From: Ascidiimonas meishanensis
GTDB taxonomy: Bacteria > Bacteroidota > Bacteroidia > Flavobacteriales > Flavobacteriaceae
Assembly: GCF_037782385.1 (NCBI RefSeq)
Contig: NZ_JBBEXD010000001.1
Location: forward strand, 248,001 to 312,000
Direction of reading: 5' to 3'
Length of the DNA stretch: 64,000 nt
In this document: positions 18,034 to 27,200 of the stretch, in pieces
Numbering within the stretch: position 1 is the stretch's first letter
Layout of the letters: each line of letters opens with the position of its first letter
Made by a program: the position numbers and the translations under genes
Notes under the pieces: generated by a model
Database searches by the model: none
Seen by the model: only the letters and a program-made list of their open reading frames with translations
What the model was told of the DNA's origin: nothing

Positions 18034-18621
18034 CTAAATTTTTGAAAGTGCCTCTTGATAGTCTAATTTAGAATTTGCATTAAATAGTACCTTATCATTT
18101 TCTGGAAATACCAGTTTTGTATCTGAATTGATTAAAAACTTTCTTGGACAGCTTGTTTCTGAAGTTTCAAGCCATTTTTTAACCTTTTTTAAGCCTTCCG
18201 GTTCCCATAAAGCACATAGAGGTTCTGGAAGTTTACTTTTAGTAGTGGCAAATACGCTAGCAACTTTTTCTTTATCGCGATTTTCAATCAATTGAGAAAC
18301 TGCTTTTTGATCCATAAAAGGCAAATCACATGCTAGCACTAACCATGAAGCCTCGGGAAATAATTGATGTGCACTAAGTATTCCATTTAAGGGACCTTTA
18401 AACTCATCAGTATCAACAATAAACTCTTGATTTTGATTTATTTCTGTCTGCTGCGATTTGCGAATACTCAAAAAGCTGCGTTCACAGAACTTATTCAATA
18501 GATGATATAAATAATCTCGATGTGGCATTCCGTGATATAGAAGTTGTCCTTTATCTCTTCCCATTCGGGTACTTTTTCCTCCAGAGAGCACGAGTCCGTA
18601 TAAATTATCTTTTGTAGTCAC
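18034..18621 (-). CDS. mobA: Molybdenum cofactor guanylyltransferase MobA
   Basis: 195 residues with VLSGGKSTRMGRDKGQLLYHG near 11-31, GPLNGILSAH and VLACDLPFMDQ, all typical of MobA. It transfers GMP to the molybdenum cofactor, as needed by the DMSO-reductase family. Its co-occurrence with a MocA-like protein (usual for hydroxylases) suggests that either both cofactor forms are made or one of the pair has a different role. The start is GTG at 18621, because the next Met lies inside the nucleotide-binding loop. It overlaps the end of moaC by 17 bp. Confidence 0.9.
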   Translation of the reverse strand: MTTKDNLYGLVLSGGKSTRMGRDKGQLLYHGMPHRDYLYHLLNKFCERSFLSIRKSQQTEINQNQEFIVDTDEFKGPLNGILSAHQLFPEASWLVLACDLPFMDQKAVSQLIENRDKEKVASVFATTKSKLPEPLCALWEPEGLKKVKKWLETSETSCPRKFLINSDTKLVFPENDKVLFNANSKLDYQEALSKI

Positions 18622-19078
18622 TTTTCCCTCCTGATTTTTGTTCTAATTGTATTTGAGAAATCTCTATGTTTTGAGACAATGCTTTGCACATATCATAAAG
18701 CGTTAGTGCACTAACGCTTACCGCTGTCAACGCTTCCATTTCAACACCTGTCTTACCGCTACAAACCACTGTTGCTTCTATCCATAATTCTGGTGATACA
18801 GGCGTAATTTCTATGTTCACTTTAGAAAGATTGATTTGATGGCAAAGAGGAATTAATTCTGCGGTTTTTTTAGCCGCTTGAATCCCCGCAATTACCGCAG
18901 TTTGCGTAATACTTCCTTTTTTACTTGTAAAACCTTCCTTCTCTAATTGATTAAATATATGTTGAGGAAAAACTACCTTTCCCGAAGCTATTGCGACGCG
19001 CTGAGTGTTGCTTTTGCCAGAAACATCTACCATGTTAATCTTTCCCTCGTCATCAATATGTGAAAGCATATTGTTCAT
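18605..19078 (-). CDS. moaC: Cyclic pyranopterin monophosphate synthase MoaC
   Basis: 157 residues from the ATG at 19078. An upstream TTG at 19102 would overlap the end of moaA and is less likely. The sequence has MVDVSGKSNTQRVAIASGKV, ELIPLCHQINLSKVNIEI and VEMEALTAVSVSALTLYDM, the core of MoaC with its active-site Lys, Glu and Asp residues. It converts the MoaA product to cyclic pyranopterin monophosphate. It starts 13 bp after the moaA stop, whose GGAGGG sequence may also act as the ribosome-binding site. Confidence 0.94.
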   Translation of the reverse strand: MNNMLSHIDDEGKINMVDVSGKSNTQRVAIASGKVVFPQHIFNQLEKEGFTSKKGSITQTAVIAGIQAAKKTAELIPLCHQINLSKVNIEITPVSPELWIEATVVCSGKTGVEMEALTAVSVSALTLYDMCKALSQNIEISQIQLEQKSGGKSDYKR

Positions 19079-19091
19079 GTTTATTGATTTT

Positions 19092-20075
19092 TTACCCTCC
19101 AATGGAAGTCATTGAGTTTGAAAATACGGTCTTGTGCTTTTCTTGCGCTTCAAAACCAGTTTTTGCTTTTTTACTTACCGCATTTAAAATAAGTGCTTCT
19201 ATGCTACTTCTCTGATTTTGACTTCTGAGAATTTCTCGAATATTAGCAGATGCTTTTGCATACAAACAAGTAACTACATCACCCGTAGCAGTAATTCTCA
19301 AGCGATTACATGTGCCACAAAAGGTGCGGGTAAATGATGGTATAAGACCTATCGTACCTTCAAATCCTTTCACCTGATAATTAAGAGAGGTAGATGAAAA
19401 CGGGTCTTCTAACTTTTCTATATCTGGATAAACTGCTGTTATATGTGAAAGTATTTTTTTGTAATCCCAAGTTATGGATTGAAAATTTTTGGTCCCACCA
19501 TTAAACGGCATTTCTTCCAAAAAACGAACGGCAACATTTAAATGTCTTGTCAACTCCACCATTGGAATAATTTCTTGCTCATTCTGGTTTTCAAGTACAA
19601 TACAGTTAATCTTTACATCAAAGCCTTCTGAAATTAAATGAGTTAAATTTTTATGAACGGTATCATACTGTTTTCTTCGTGTAATTTTTTCAAAGGTGGC
19701 TCTTTCAATAGCATCCATGCTCACATTCACCTTTAGAATGCCTAATTGTTTTAGTTCTTGAATGTAGGGTCCTATAAGTGTTGCGTTGGTGGTAACTGAT
19801 ATTTCTTTTAATCCTTTTAAAGACGCTAAATGACGCATCAAAATCATAATATCTTTTCTTACAAAAGGTTCTCCTCCGGTAATTCGTATTTTATCAATCC
19901 CCATATTCACCAACATTTCTGCAAGAAGACAAAGCTCTTCAATACTTAGGAGTTTATCGTTTGCTGCCCATTTAATTCCTTGCTCTGGCATACAATAATT
20001 ACAGCGCAAATTACAACGATCTGTAACAGCAATTCTTAGGTAATTAATCGTTCTGTTGTGATTATCTACTATCAT
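19092..20075 (-). CDS. moaA: GTP 3',8-cyclase MoaA (radical SAM)
   Basis: 327 residues from the ATG at 20075. A TTG at 20105 would overlap moaE by 22 bp and is rejected. The radical SAM cluster motif is CNLRCNYC, followed by ITGGEPFVRKD. The second, GTP-binding cluster is FCGTCNRLRITATGDVVTC near the C terminus, and the protein ends in the required Gly-Gly. It starts cofactor synthesis from GTP. It sits 8 bp after moaE in the operon. Confidence 0.95.
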   Translation of the reverse strand: MIVDNHNRTINYLRIAVTDRCNLRCNYCMPEQGIKWAANDKLLSIEELCLLAEMLVNMGIDKIRITGGEPFVRKDIMILMRHLASLKGLKEISVTTNATLIGPYIQELKQLGILKVNVSMDAIERATFEKITRRKQYDTVHKNLTHLISEGFDVKINCIVLENQNEQEIIPMVELTRHLNVAVRFLEEMPFNGGTKNFQSITWDYKKILSHITAVYPDIEKLEDPFSSTSLNYQVKGFEGTIGLIPSFTRTFCGTCNRLRITATGDVVTCLYAKASANIREILRSQNQRSSIEALILNAVSKKAKTGFEAQEKHKTVFSNSMTSIGG

Positions 20076-20083
20076 ATTTAGTA

Positions 20084-20500
20084 TTATGGATGGGCTGATA
20101 CCCAAACTTCTTTATTCTTAAAAAATTCTTTTTTCCAAATGGGCACTTTTTCTTTAAGTGTATCAATTAAAAACCTACATGCTTCAAAACAATTATCGCG
20201 ATGAGGCGCTGAAGCTCCAACTAAAACTACCGGCTCTCCTACTTGTTTCATCCCTGTAACATGTTTTATCACAACTTTCTTTAGCTTCCACTTTTGCAAA
20301 GCTTTGTCTGCTATTTTATGCATCTCCTTAAGTGCCATTTTATCATAAGCTTCAAAATGAAGTTGATTAACCTCTTCATTATTAGTTTGACTTCTTACAG
20401 AGCCTATAAAAACACAAATTCCTCCACTATCCGGATCATTCAGATCTTCATAAGCGCTGGAGCAATTTAAATTTGAAACAATTTCTATTATTTTTTTCAT
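20084..20500 (-). CDS. moaE: Molybdopterin synthase catalytic subunit MoaE
   Basis: 138 residues, usual length. Family features are GGICVFIGSVRSQTN, LHFEAYDKMALKEM, KVVIKHVTGMKQVGEPVVLVGASAPHRDNCFEAC and the C-terminal VPIWKKEFF with the catalytic lysines. With MoaD it puts two sulfurs on cyclic pyranopterin monophosphate. It lies 6 bp after moaD. Confidence 0.95.
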   Translation of the reverse strand: MKKIIEIVSNLNCSSAYEDLNDPDSGGICVFIGSVRSQTNNEEVNQLHFEAYDKMALKEMHKIADKALQKWKLKKVVIKHVTGMKQVGEPVVLVGASAPHRDNCFEACRFLIDTLKEKVPIWKKEFFKNKEVWVSAHP

Positions 20501-20506
20501 GGTATA

Positions 20507-20746
20507 CTAACCTCCGCTTACTGGAGGAATTATGGCAATTTCATCTGATTCAGTTAAAGCTGTTTCCATTTCTGCATAATTACTATTTACAGCAATTGCT
20601 ATAGAACGTAATTTTTGAAATTCTGGGTATTTATTTTTAAGAAAATCTGTTAACTCTTTAACAGTTTTAATATTTAACGCTTTTTCAAGCCTTAGTTCTT
20701 GTGTACCAACAATATCTTTGGCTATTCCAAACAGGAGTACGTTCAT
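20507..20746 (-). CDS. moaD: Molybdopterin synthase sulfur carrier MoaD
   Basis: 79 residues, ubiquitin-like, ending in VSGG, the Gly-Gly tail that is thiocarboxylated after activation by MoeB. The protein starts MNVLLFGIAKDIVG, with ALTESDEIAIIPPVSGG at the end. The start codon overlaps the stop of the preceding subunit gene (TAATG), so the two are translationally coupled. Confidence 0.93.
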   Translation of the reverse strand: MNVLLFGIAKDIVGTQELRLEKALNIKTVKELTDFLKNKYPEFQKLRSIAIAVNSNYAEMETALTESDEIAIIPPVSGG

Positions 20747-22899
20747 TAACCTAATACTTTTTTATTTTTAATACTATTCACAAAAGGCTGTTTGTAATAA
20801 CGTTCTCCTGTTGCAGCGTAAAAGGCGTTAGCAATCGCTGCACCAGCTGGCGGCAGAGCAGGTTCTCCAAGACCTGTAGGTGCCAAATCGTTCTCTACAA
20901 AGAATGCTTCTACTTCTGGAGCTTCTTGCATACGAATTAAACGATAGCTATCATAGTTATCTGCTTCAGGAACGCCATCTTTAAAACTCAAATCACCATA
21001 CATAGCATGACCAATTCCATCTATTACTCCTCCTTCAATTTGATTCAACGCGCCTAATTTATTTATTACAATACCACAATCTACAGCGCAATATACTTTT
21101 TTAACTACTGGTAAACCATCTTCTAATTGAACTTCGGCAACCTCAGCTACATGGGTATTATGACTATAGTAGGCACTAAAACCTTTATACACCCCTTGTT
21201 TGGGTTGATGCCAACCTGATTTATCTATCACCAATTTAATGGTATTTTGCATTCTTTCTGGGGAATATTGAATTCTTTCATCAGACGTACCTTTTGCGTT
21301 CTCTAAAAGATCTAATCGTAATTGAATCGTATCTATTTCTAATTTCTGCGCAAGCTCATCAAAGAAAGTTTGCTCTGCGAAGGCAAGAAAATTAGTATAA
21401 GGAGCACGCCATGCACCTGTGGAAATTTTGCTATCAAATTTAGCGACGTCCACCTGATAATTGGCTATGGCTCCTGCGGGGAAAAAATTAGGGATCAAGC
21501 CATACATATTAGAATTAATGGAAGCTTCTTTTAAATGATAAGCTGTGATTTTACCATTCTTTAAGGCTGCTTTTATGCGGTATTTTATAGAAGGTCTATA
21601 AATTCCCGCAGTCATATCGTCTTCTCTTGAATAAACTACTTTTACTGGTTTTCTAGTTACATTTGATATTTCTGCCGCTTCTACTACAAAATCCCCATAT
21701 AATCTTCTACCAAAACCGCCCCCCATTCTGGTCATTTCTAAATGCACCTCCTCTTCTTTGCGTTCTAATAATTTCGCCACATATCTTGCAGTACCTTCTG
21801 GCGTTTGAATAGGGCCTACCAATTCAACCTTTTCATCTGATACATGTGCAAAAAAGTTCATGGGTTCCATACAGTTATGTGGAAGAAAAGGTGACTCATA
21901 TGTTCTCTTCACTATTTCATCTGCATCTGTAAATGCTTTATTAATATCCCCATCTGTACGTAATGTTTCAAACTGGTCACCATCCAGTAAATCTGTGAGT
22001 ATTTTATCGTGATCTTTACTACTTTCTAAAGGTTCCTCTGCATTCCATTCGGCATCAAGCGCTTTCTTTCCTTTCATAGCAGCCCATGTATTAGTTGCTA
22101 ACACGGCTACTTTATCACCAAAACGAACAATATCCTTTACTCCTTCTATATTTCTTGCTTTGGAATCGTCAAACGAAATGAGTTTTTGACCAAAAGCAGG
22201 AGGTCTCAGTACGGATGCATATTGCATGCCTTCTGTTTTAAAATCAAGACCAAACAAAGGTTTTCCAGTAATAATATTATCTATATCTACATTCACAATA
22301 CCTTTGCCAATAATCTTATAATCTTTTGGTTCCTTCAAGGTAACTCCTTCTGGAATTTCCATTGAAGCGGCTTCTTTAACCACCTCACCATAACCCAATT
22401 TTTCACCTTTAGCGTTTGTAATGATGCCTTGGCTTGCAGAACATTCAGATGCATCTACGCCCCATTTTGCTGCTGCAGCATTTACTAACATTTGTCTTGT
22501 TGTAGCACCGGTTTGCCGTAACGCATCCCATCCTTGACGAATGGATTGACTTCCGCCAGCCACCTGTCTGGTGTAATTCTTTGCATCTAAAGGTGCTTGC
22601 TCTACATATACATGTTTCCATGGAACTTCTAATTCTTCCGCTATAATCATTGGCATTGAAGTTTTAACTCCTTGCCCGATTTCAGGGTTTGGCGAGAAAA
22701 TAGTTACCATTCCATTATCTGCAATCTTGATAAAAGCATTAAAATCATTAAAATTTAATTTAGAGATATCAATTGGAGGCACTACTTCTTTTTTACAAGC
22801 GGTAAAAAGGTTAAAACCAATAAGGATCCCCCCACCTGCGAGGGTTGATGCTTTAATAAAAGATCTCCTGCTGAATGTATTTGGTGTTGCTGCTGACAT
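20746..22899 (-). CDS. Molybdo-hydroxylase large subunit (IorB / xanthine dehydrogenase family), Tat-exported
   Basis: 717 residues. A Tat signal SRRSFIKASTLAGGG at about 9-24 precedes a hydrophobic stretch, so the enzyme is exported folded with cofactor. The body matches the IorB type of molybdopterin-binding subunit: PEIGQGVKTSMPMIIAEEL, ARYVAKLLER, MTRMGGGFGRRLYGD, STGAWRAPYTNFLAFAEQTF, and near the end GLGEPALPPAGAA, which holds the catalytic Glu. It would hydroxylate an N-heterocycle or aldehyde in the periplasm and pass electrons through the 2Fe-2S subunit encoded just upstream. The substrate is unknown. No cytochrome c subunit is encoded nearby. Confidence 0.93.
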   Translation of the reverse strand: MSAATPNTFSRRSFIKASTLAGGGILIGFNLFTACKKEVVPPIDISKLNFNDFNAFIKIADNGMVTIFSPNPEIGQGVKTSMPMIIAEELEVPWKHVYVEQAPLDAKNYTRQVAGGSQSIRQGWDALRQTGATTRQMLVNAAAAKWGVDASECSASQGIITNAKGEKLGYGEVVKEAASMEIPEGVTLKEPKDYKIIGKGIVNVDIDNIITGKPLFGLDFKTEGMQYASVLRPPAFGQKLISFDDSKARNIEGVKDIVRFGDKVAVLATNTWAAMKGKKALDAEWNAEEPLESSKDHDKILTDLLDGDQFETLRTDGDINKAFTDADEIVKRTYESPFLPHNCMEPMNFFAHVSDEKVELVGPIQTPEGTARYVAKLLERKEEEVHLEMTRMGGGFGRRLYGDFVVEAAEISNVTRKPVKVVYSREDDMTAGIYRPSIKYRIKAALKNGKITAYHLKEASINSNMYGLIPNFFPAGAIANYQVDVAKFDSKISTGAWRAPYTNFLAFAEQTFFDELAQKLEIDTIQLRLDLLENAKGTSDERIQYSPERMQNTIKLVIDKSGWHQPKQGVYKGFSAYYSHNTHVAEVAEVQLEDGLPVVKKVYCAVDCGIVINKLGALNQIEGGVIDGIGHAMYGDLSFKDGVPEADNYDSYRLIRMQEAPEVEAFFVENDLAPTGLGEPALPPAGAAIANAFYAATGERYYKQPFVNSIKNKKVLG

Positions 22900-22909
22900 C
22901 TTACAATTT

Positions 22910-23371
22910 TTAAGTTAGTTTCTCAGCTGCCAATGCCACAGCCTTATGAATTCTATTATAAGCCGCACATCTGCAAATATTACCATGCATAGCACTTTTT
23001 ATTTCCTGTTCCGTTGGGTTTGGATTATTTTTAAGAAATGAAGAAGCGGTCATAATTTGTCCTGCTTGACAATATCCACATTGAGGTACATCCACTTCTT
23101 TCCAAGCCTCTTGTACCGGGTGTTCTCCATTTTCAGAAAGCCCCTCAATGGTAGTAATTGCTCTTCCCGCTAATTGAGAAACCTGCAATAAACAACTTCG
23201 TGTTGCTGTACCGTCTATATGAATAGTACAGGCACCACATTGGCCTATTCCACAACCATATTTGGTACCTACCATATCAAGATGATCTCTCAATACCCAT
23301 AAAAGTGGTGTATCTGATGCTACTTCTACAGAATGGTTATTTCCGTTAATTTTTAAATTATAAGTTGGCAT
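22910..23371 (-). CDS. Molybdo-hydroxylase small subunit, two 2Fe-2S clusters (IorA-like)
   Basis: 153 residues, usual length. The N-terminal ferredoxin-type cluster is bound by CGIGQCGACTIHIDG and a later Cys in TRSC. The second, helical cluster domain has CGYCQAGQI and ICRCAAYNRI. It carries electrons away from the molybdenum centre. It has no signal of its own and is presumably carried across the membrane with the Tat-signal large subunit. It is the first gene of the eleven-gene operon. Confidence 0.94.
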   Translation of the reverse strand: MPTYNLKINGNNHSVEVASDTPLLWVLRDHLDMVGTKYGCGIGQCGACTIHIDGTATRSCLLQVSQLAGRAITTIEGLSENGEHPVQEAWKEVDVPQCGYCQAGQIMTASSFLKNNPNPTEQEIKSAMHGNICRCAAYNRIHKAVALAAEKLT

Positions 23372-23540
23372 AAAAATTGGTTTTTACTGAAAAGACAATT
23401 AAAAAAATGAGGTTAACATCCTACTATTTTATCAAAGGACGCCAAATTTGCTGCATTTGACTACAAGTTACTAAAAAATAAAAATACATTAGTTATTTTA
23501 ACAATTTCCATTTTACTAATTATGTACTCCTATTATATAA

Positions 23541-23569
23541 AACAAAAAAAGCTATCCTTATGGATAACT
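23541..23569 (-). terminator. Rho-independent terminator after the RHS1/lipoprotein genes
   Basis: On the minus strand an 8-bp stem (arms 23569-23562 and 23557-23550, one G:T pair) with a 4-nt loop is followed directly by TTTTTTGTT. It lies 30 bp beyond the stop of the lipoprotein gene at 23599. Confidence 0.7.
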
Positions 23570-23598
23570 CTTTTAAAATGATTTATTTTAAACTCTAC

Positions 23599-24282
23599 TT
23601 AATTGTTAGTCAGTTCTTTATATAAAATCAAAAGTGTTTTAAGATTTTTAGAAGGTTTAAAGATTACTTTATCATAACCGGGCATAGCCTCTCTTTTTTT
23701 CTCTTTAACAACAATAGTACTTCCCGTTTGTTCTAATAATCCAGAAATCACTTCCATATAATTTTCATCAGGATATGTATATGAATAATCATTTTCAGTA
23801 GTCCTACCACAGTTAATGAAAGCTCCCAATAAGAAATACAATTTTTCATTTTGAGTTTTAAAGGCTTCCGGTTTTAATTTTAAGACCACTATTTCAAAAT
23901 CTTTATCTAGGGTTTCATCATAATAAAACATATCTGCTGATCTTTCTTCTTCAAAAAATCGTAAAAATGGATTTTCCTCCCCCTCTTCTCTATATATTTC
24001 AACAAAATCTTCTTTTTTAATGATAAAATTTAATCCAGATTGTTTTTCATAAGATGCTAAAGTATCTAATACCACCTCAATAAGTTTTTCTTTCCCTGGA
24101 AATAAAAAATTAACACGATTCTTTAAAACTGGATGTTCCTTCACCCAGTTAGTACCACTAGAAAAATTGAACATCCCCACCAGAAAAGCTTCTTTTTCTG
24201 GTATAGACAATTCTTCGTGCTGACCTTTACAACCAGCACTTAGAATCATCATTAAAATTACTATTACTTTTCCTATTTCCAT
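23599..24282 (-). CDS. Lipoprotein, candidate immunity protein to RHS1
   Basis: 227 residues. The N terminus (VIVILMMILSAGC) is a lipoprotein signal with lipobox LSAGC, so the mature protein is anchored in an envelope membrane. The rest is soluble, acidic, mixed alpha/beta, without a domain I know. The start codon overlaps the end of the RHS1 gene by 10 bp, so the two are translated together. In polymorphic toxin loci the gene right behind the toxin is normally its antidote. A periplasm-facing lipoprotein would fit neutralisation of a peptidase tip that acts in the periplasm. This role is inferred from position only. Confidence 0.65.
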   Translation of the reverse strand: MEIGKVIVILMMILSAGCKGQHEELSIPEKEAFLVGMFNFSSGTNWVKEHPVLKNRVNFLFPGKEKLIEVVLDTLASYEKQSGLNFIIKKEDFVEIYREEGEENPFLRFFEEERSADMFYYDETLDKDFEIVVLKLKPEAFKTQNEKLYFLLGAFINCGRTTENDYSYTYPDENYMEVISGLLEQTGSTIVVKEKKREAMPGYDKVIFKPSKNLKTLLILYKELTNN

Positions 24283-27200
24283 ACGCTGAAAATCTGGTAG
24301 ATATTTTTAAATGTTGCTCTCACTCCATGACCACCAGGATCCATTATAGTGATTCTATATTTTGAAAAATCTGCAAGGAATTGAATTTTAGTAATTAGAC
24401 TTGCGTGCCCATATCCACTTTTTGGATACCAACCAATCTGTACAATTCTATTTGCTTTCATTTCGCCTAACATCCAAGGAAGTGCATTTTTGGGTGTATA
24501 ACTTCCATTGTATCCGTTTCCGAAAGAACTCACATTATAACCAGAACCCTTATAGTACCCTTGTATAAACGTATTTTTCATACCATTATTAGAGTTTACA
24601 TATTTGAGCCATTTGCTATTAATAGACGATTGACCGCTGGTATTATAATATTTATCTACAGATAATTTAGTGGCATGCGTACAATCCCACTCTCCTTTTT
24701 GTAGCGTTCTACCTATTTTCATTTCAAATTCGGTATCCCATTTTTTACCTAGATCAAAGTCTTTGGTAAAGCCTGAAGTTCCTTCCCCTCCATATCCTAA
24801 GGTTATTTCCTGCCATTTTTCACCAGACCAAAATTCCCTACCGTTTTTCACTGCATTAATTCCGCCTGAGATTCCTCCTGCTATTCCTCCTGTGACACCA
24901 CCAATAAGTGCTGCTTTAATACCTGAGACGAGTCCTTCTCCAAAACTTGAACCGTTGAGCCAGGCGTTTCCTGCCGCACCTACAAAGCCGCCAGCAAAAC
25001 CTCCGGCAGCCCCTGCTGCGGCGCCAGACCAAAAGCCCATGGTAGAGGCTACTGTACTTCCAAAGAATGAGCCTCCGGCGACGACACTTCCCACGCCAGC
25101 TCCTACTAATCCTGCCACAGCTCCTATTAATGCTCCTCCAAGTATGGACCCAAAGGTGGCTCCTGGTTTTAGTGCCTGACTAATAGCACCAATTGCAGCA
25201 CCAATAATTACTGCAAACCAGAAAAATTCACCGTTGGGATCTGTATATTTTAGCGGGTTATTAAGTACATAAGCATATCTATTAAAATTTTGTGTATTAA
25301 ATGGGTCTTGCATATAATTATCAGGACTCAAGAACCGATGGATCTTAGCATCATATAAACGACCATTCATATGTACCAACCCTACTCCCTGCAAGTGTTC
25401 ATGACCGGTATACCCTCTATCTAGTACTGCAAAACTGGAAAGATTAGCTCCGCTCCCATTGGTAAGTTTTATGATATTACCCCATGCATCAAAATGTCGC
25501 TTTTCTTTAAAAGCACCCTCTTTATCTGTAATTGCCAAGATACTTCCAAGGTAATCACGATGTAGGTAATAATATTTGTTTGAGGTGGTTGAGCCTTGCT
25601 CAGAATGCCAAATAACTGGGGCAGTATATGCGTCTCCTCCAATATATGCTACAAAAGTAACTTTGCCGGTTTGTTTATCATAAGTAGCTTCCATACTTCC
25701 ATCAAAGGAATAATGCTTGCGATACCTTCGTTGTAGTTTGTCTGATTGCGTTCCTCCGTAAAACATATTGGAACGACTCATAAAAGCATTGTACTGGAAT
25801 GAAATACGATCTTTACCGTGTTCGTAAATTTCTACCGGGCTTTTAAAAGCATTGTACGAAATTTGCTGCCTTGTATAAGTATTAAAATAATTTTGTCCAG
25901 TCCCGTTTAAAGTAAGTGAGGCAAGCCTATAAGAATTTCCATTATACACATAACTTCCTACCCGGCTTTCAGAGGTAATTCGCCCTCTAGTATCATAGGC
26001 CTGTGATTGGTTTCCGCTATTATCATTAAAGCTAATTAGCCTATCCATACTATCATACTGGAAATTTTCATTCCAATTAAACAAGCTGTTAGATCGGCTA
26101 TTAAGCAAGCCCCGTTGTGTATTGAAATTATAACTAAGCTTCATTAATTGCTGTACCCCGCCAGAAGGATCACCAATAGGCGCTAGGGTTACTTTATTGG
26201 TTATAGCCTGTGTTAAATAACCATATGAATTATAGGTGTTGTTCTTGGTGAGTCCTACGCCACCTGATGATGAAACTACTTGCCCTCTGGCATTTACACT
26301 ATTCACAGACCATAAGAGCTCATTTGAGCTGTAATCTCTTATATTTCTTATTTCTCCATAGGTATAGCTATTTTTAATTTTACGAACCGTGCTCTTATTA
26401 TTTGCCAATACCTTCCCGTCAAACTCCTCGGTGTATACTCTTCCAAAAGAATCGTAAGTATATCTCTTAATAAACCTAGCAAATGCATTATTCTCAATAA
26501 TGGAGGTGACTCGTTTATAAGAATCATACGCATAGGTATAAGTACTGTTATTCCCATCTGAATTGGAAAGGTTAATTGTCTTGAGTTGTTTTGAGGTAGA
26601 ATCATACGTATACTGCATGGTCATATTAGTAAGATCTCCCGAAACTGTTTTTTGAGTAAGTTTACCAACGTTTGTATAAGTGTTTACAGTATTTCCTTTT
26701 GGAGTTGTTTCTTTAATAGTGTCTCCAAATCCGTTGTATTCAAATGTGTAGGTTCCTGCGGATGGATCTATCAATTTGGTTCTTCTTCCCCATCCATCTT
26801 GTTCCATCCTTAATAGTACTCCTCCGTAGTTTGCAGTTTTAAGTGCTCCGTTACCAAAATAGGTATATGAAACTGTTCCTCCAGGATCTTGTACAGATAC
26901 TGTTTTACCCATTGCATTTTTGGTAGTTACTACTGTCTTAGTTCCATCATTAACCGTAGATGTTAGTCCGGAATAACTAATGTTTGTGATTTTTCCAGTA
27001 AATGAGGTGAGCTTTACTACTCTTCCATAAAAATCATATTCTGTATCATTCCATTGCGTAGCACTGCTACTTGTATACGGTTCACTTTCTCTAATGGTTC
27101 TATCAAACTTATCATAAACGTAGCTTTTCTTTACCCATTGCCCAGTTACATTTTTTTCTTGTTCAAGAATGAGTCGTTTTAAAGGGTCGTAGGTTGAAAT

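Noticed and set aside
20075..20105. TTG start of moaA at 20105
   Set aside because: It would overlap moaE by 22 bp; the ATG at 20075 gives the usual N terminus and an 8-bp gap.
24670..25179. Plus-strand open frame of 169 codons, Pro/Ala-rich
   Set aside because: Antisense to the Gly/Ala-rich hydrophobic stretch and tip of RHS1; its composition is the mirror of that region, with no homology or start signal.
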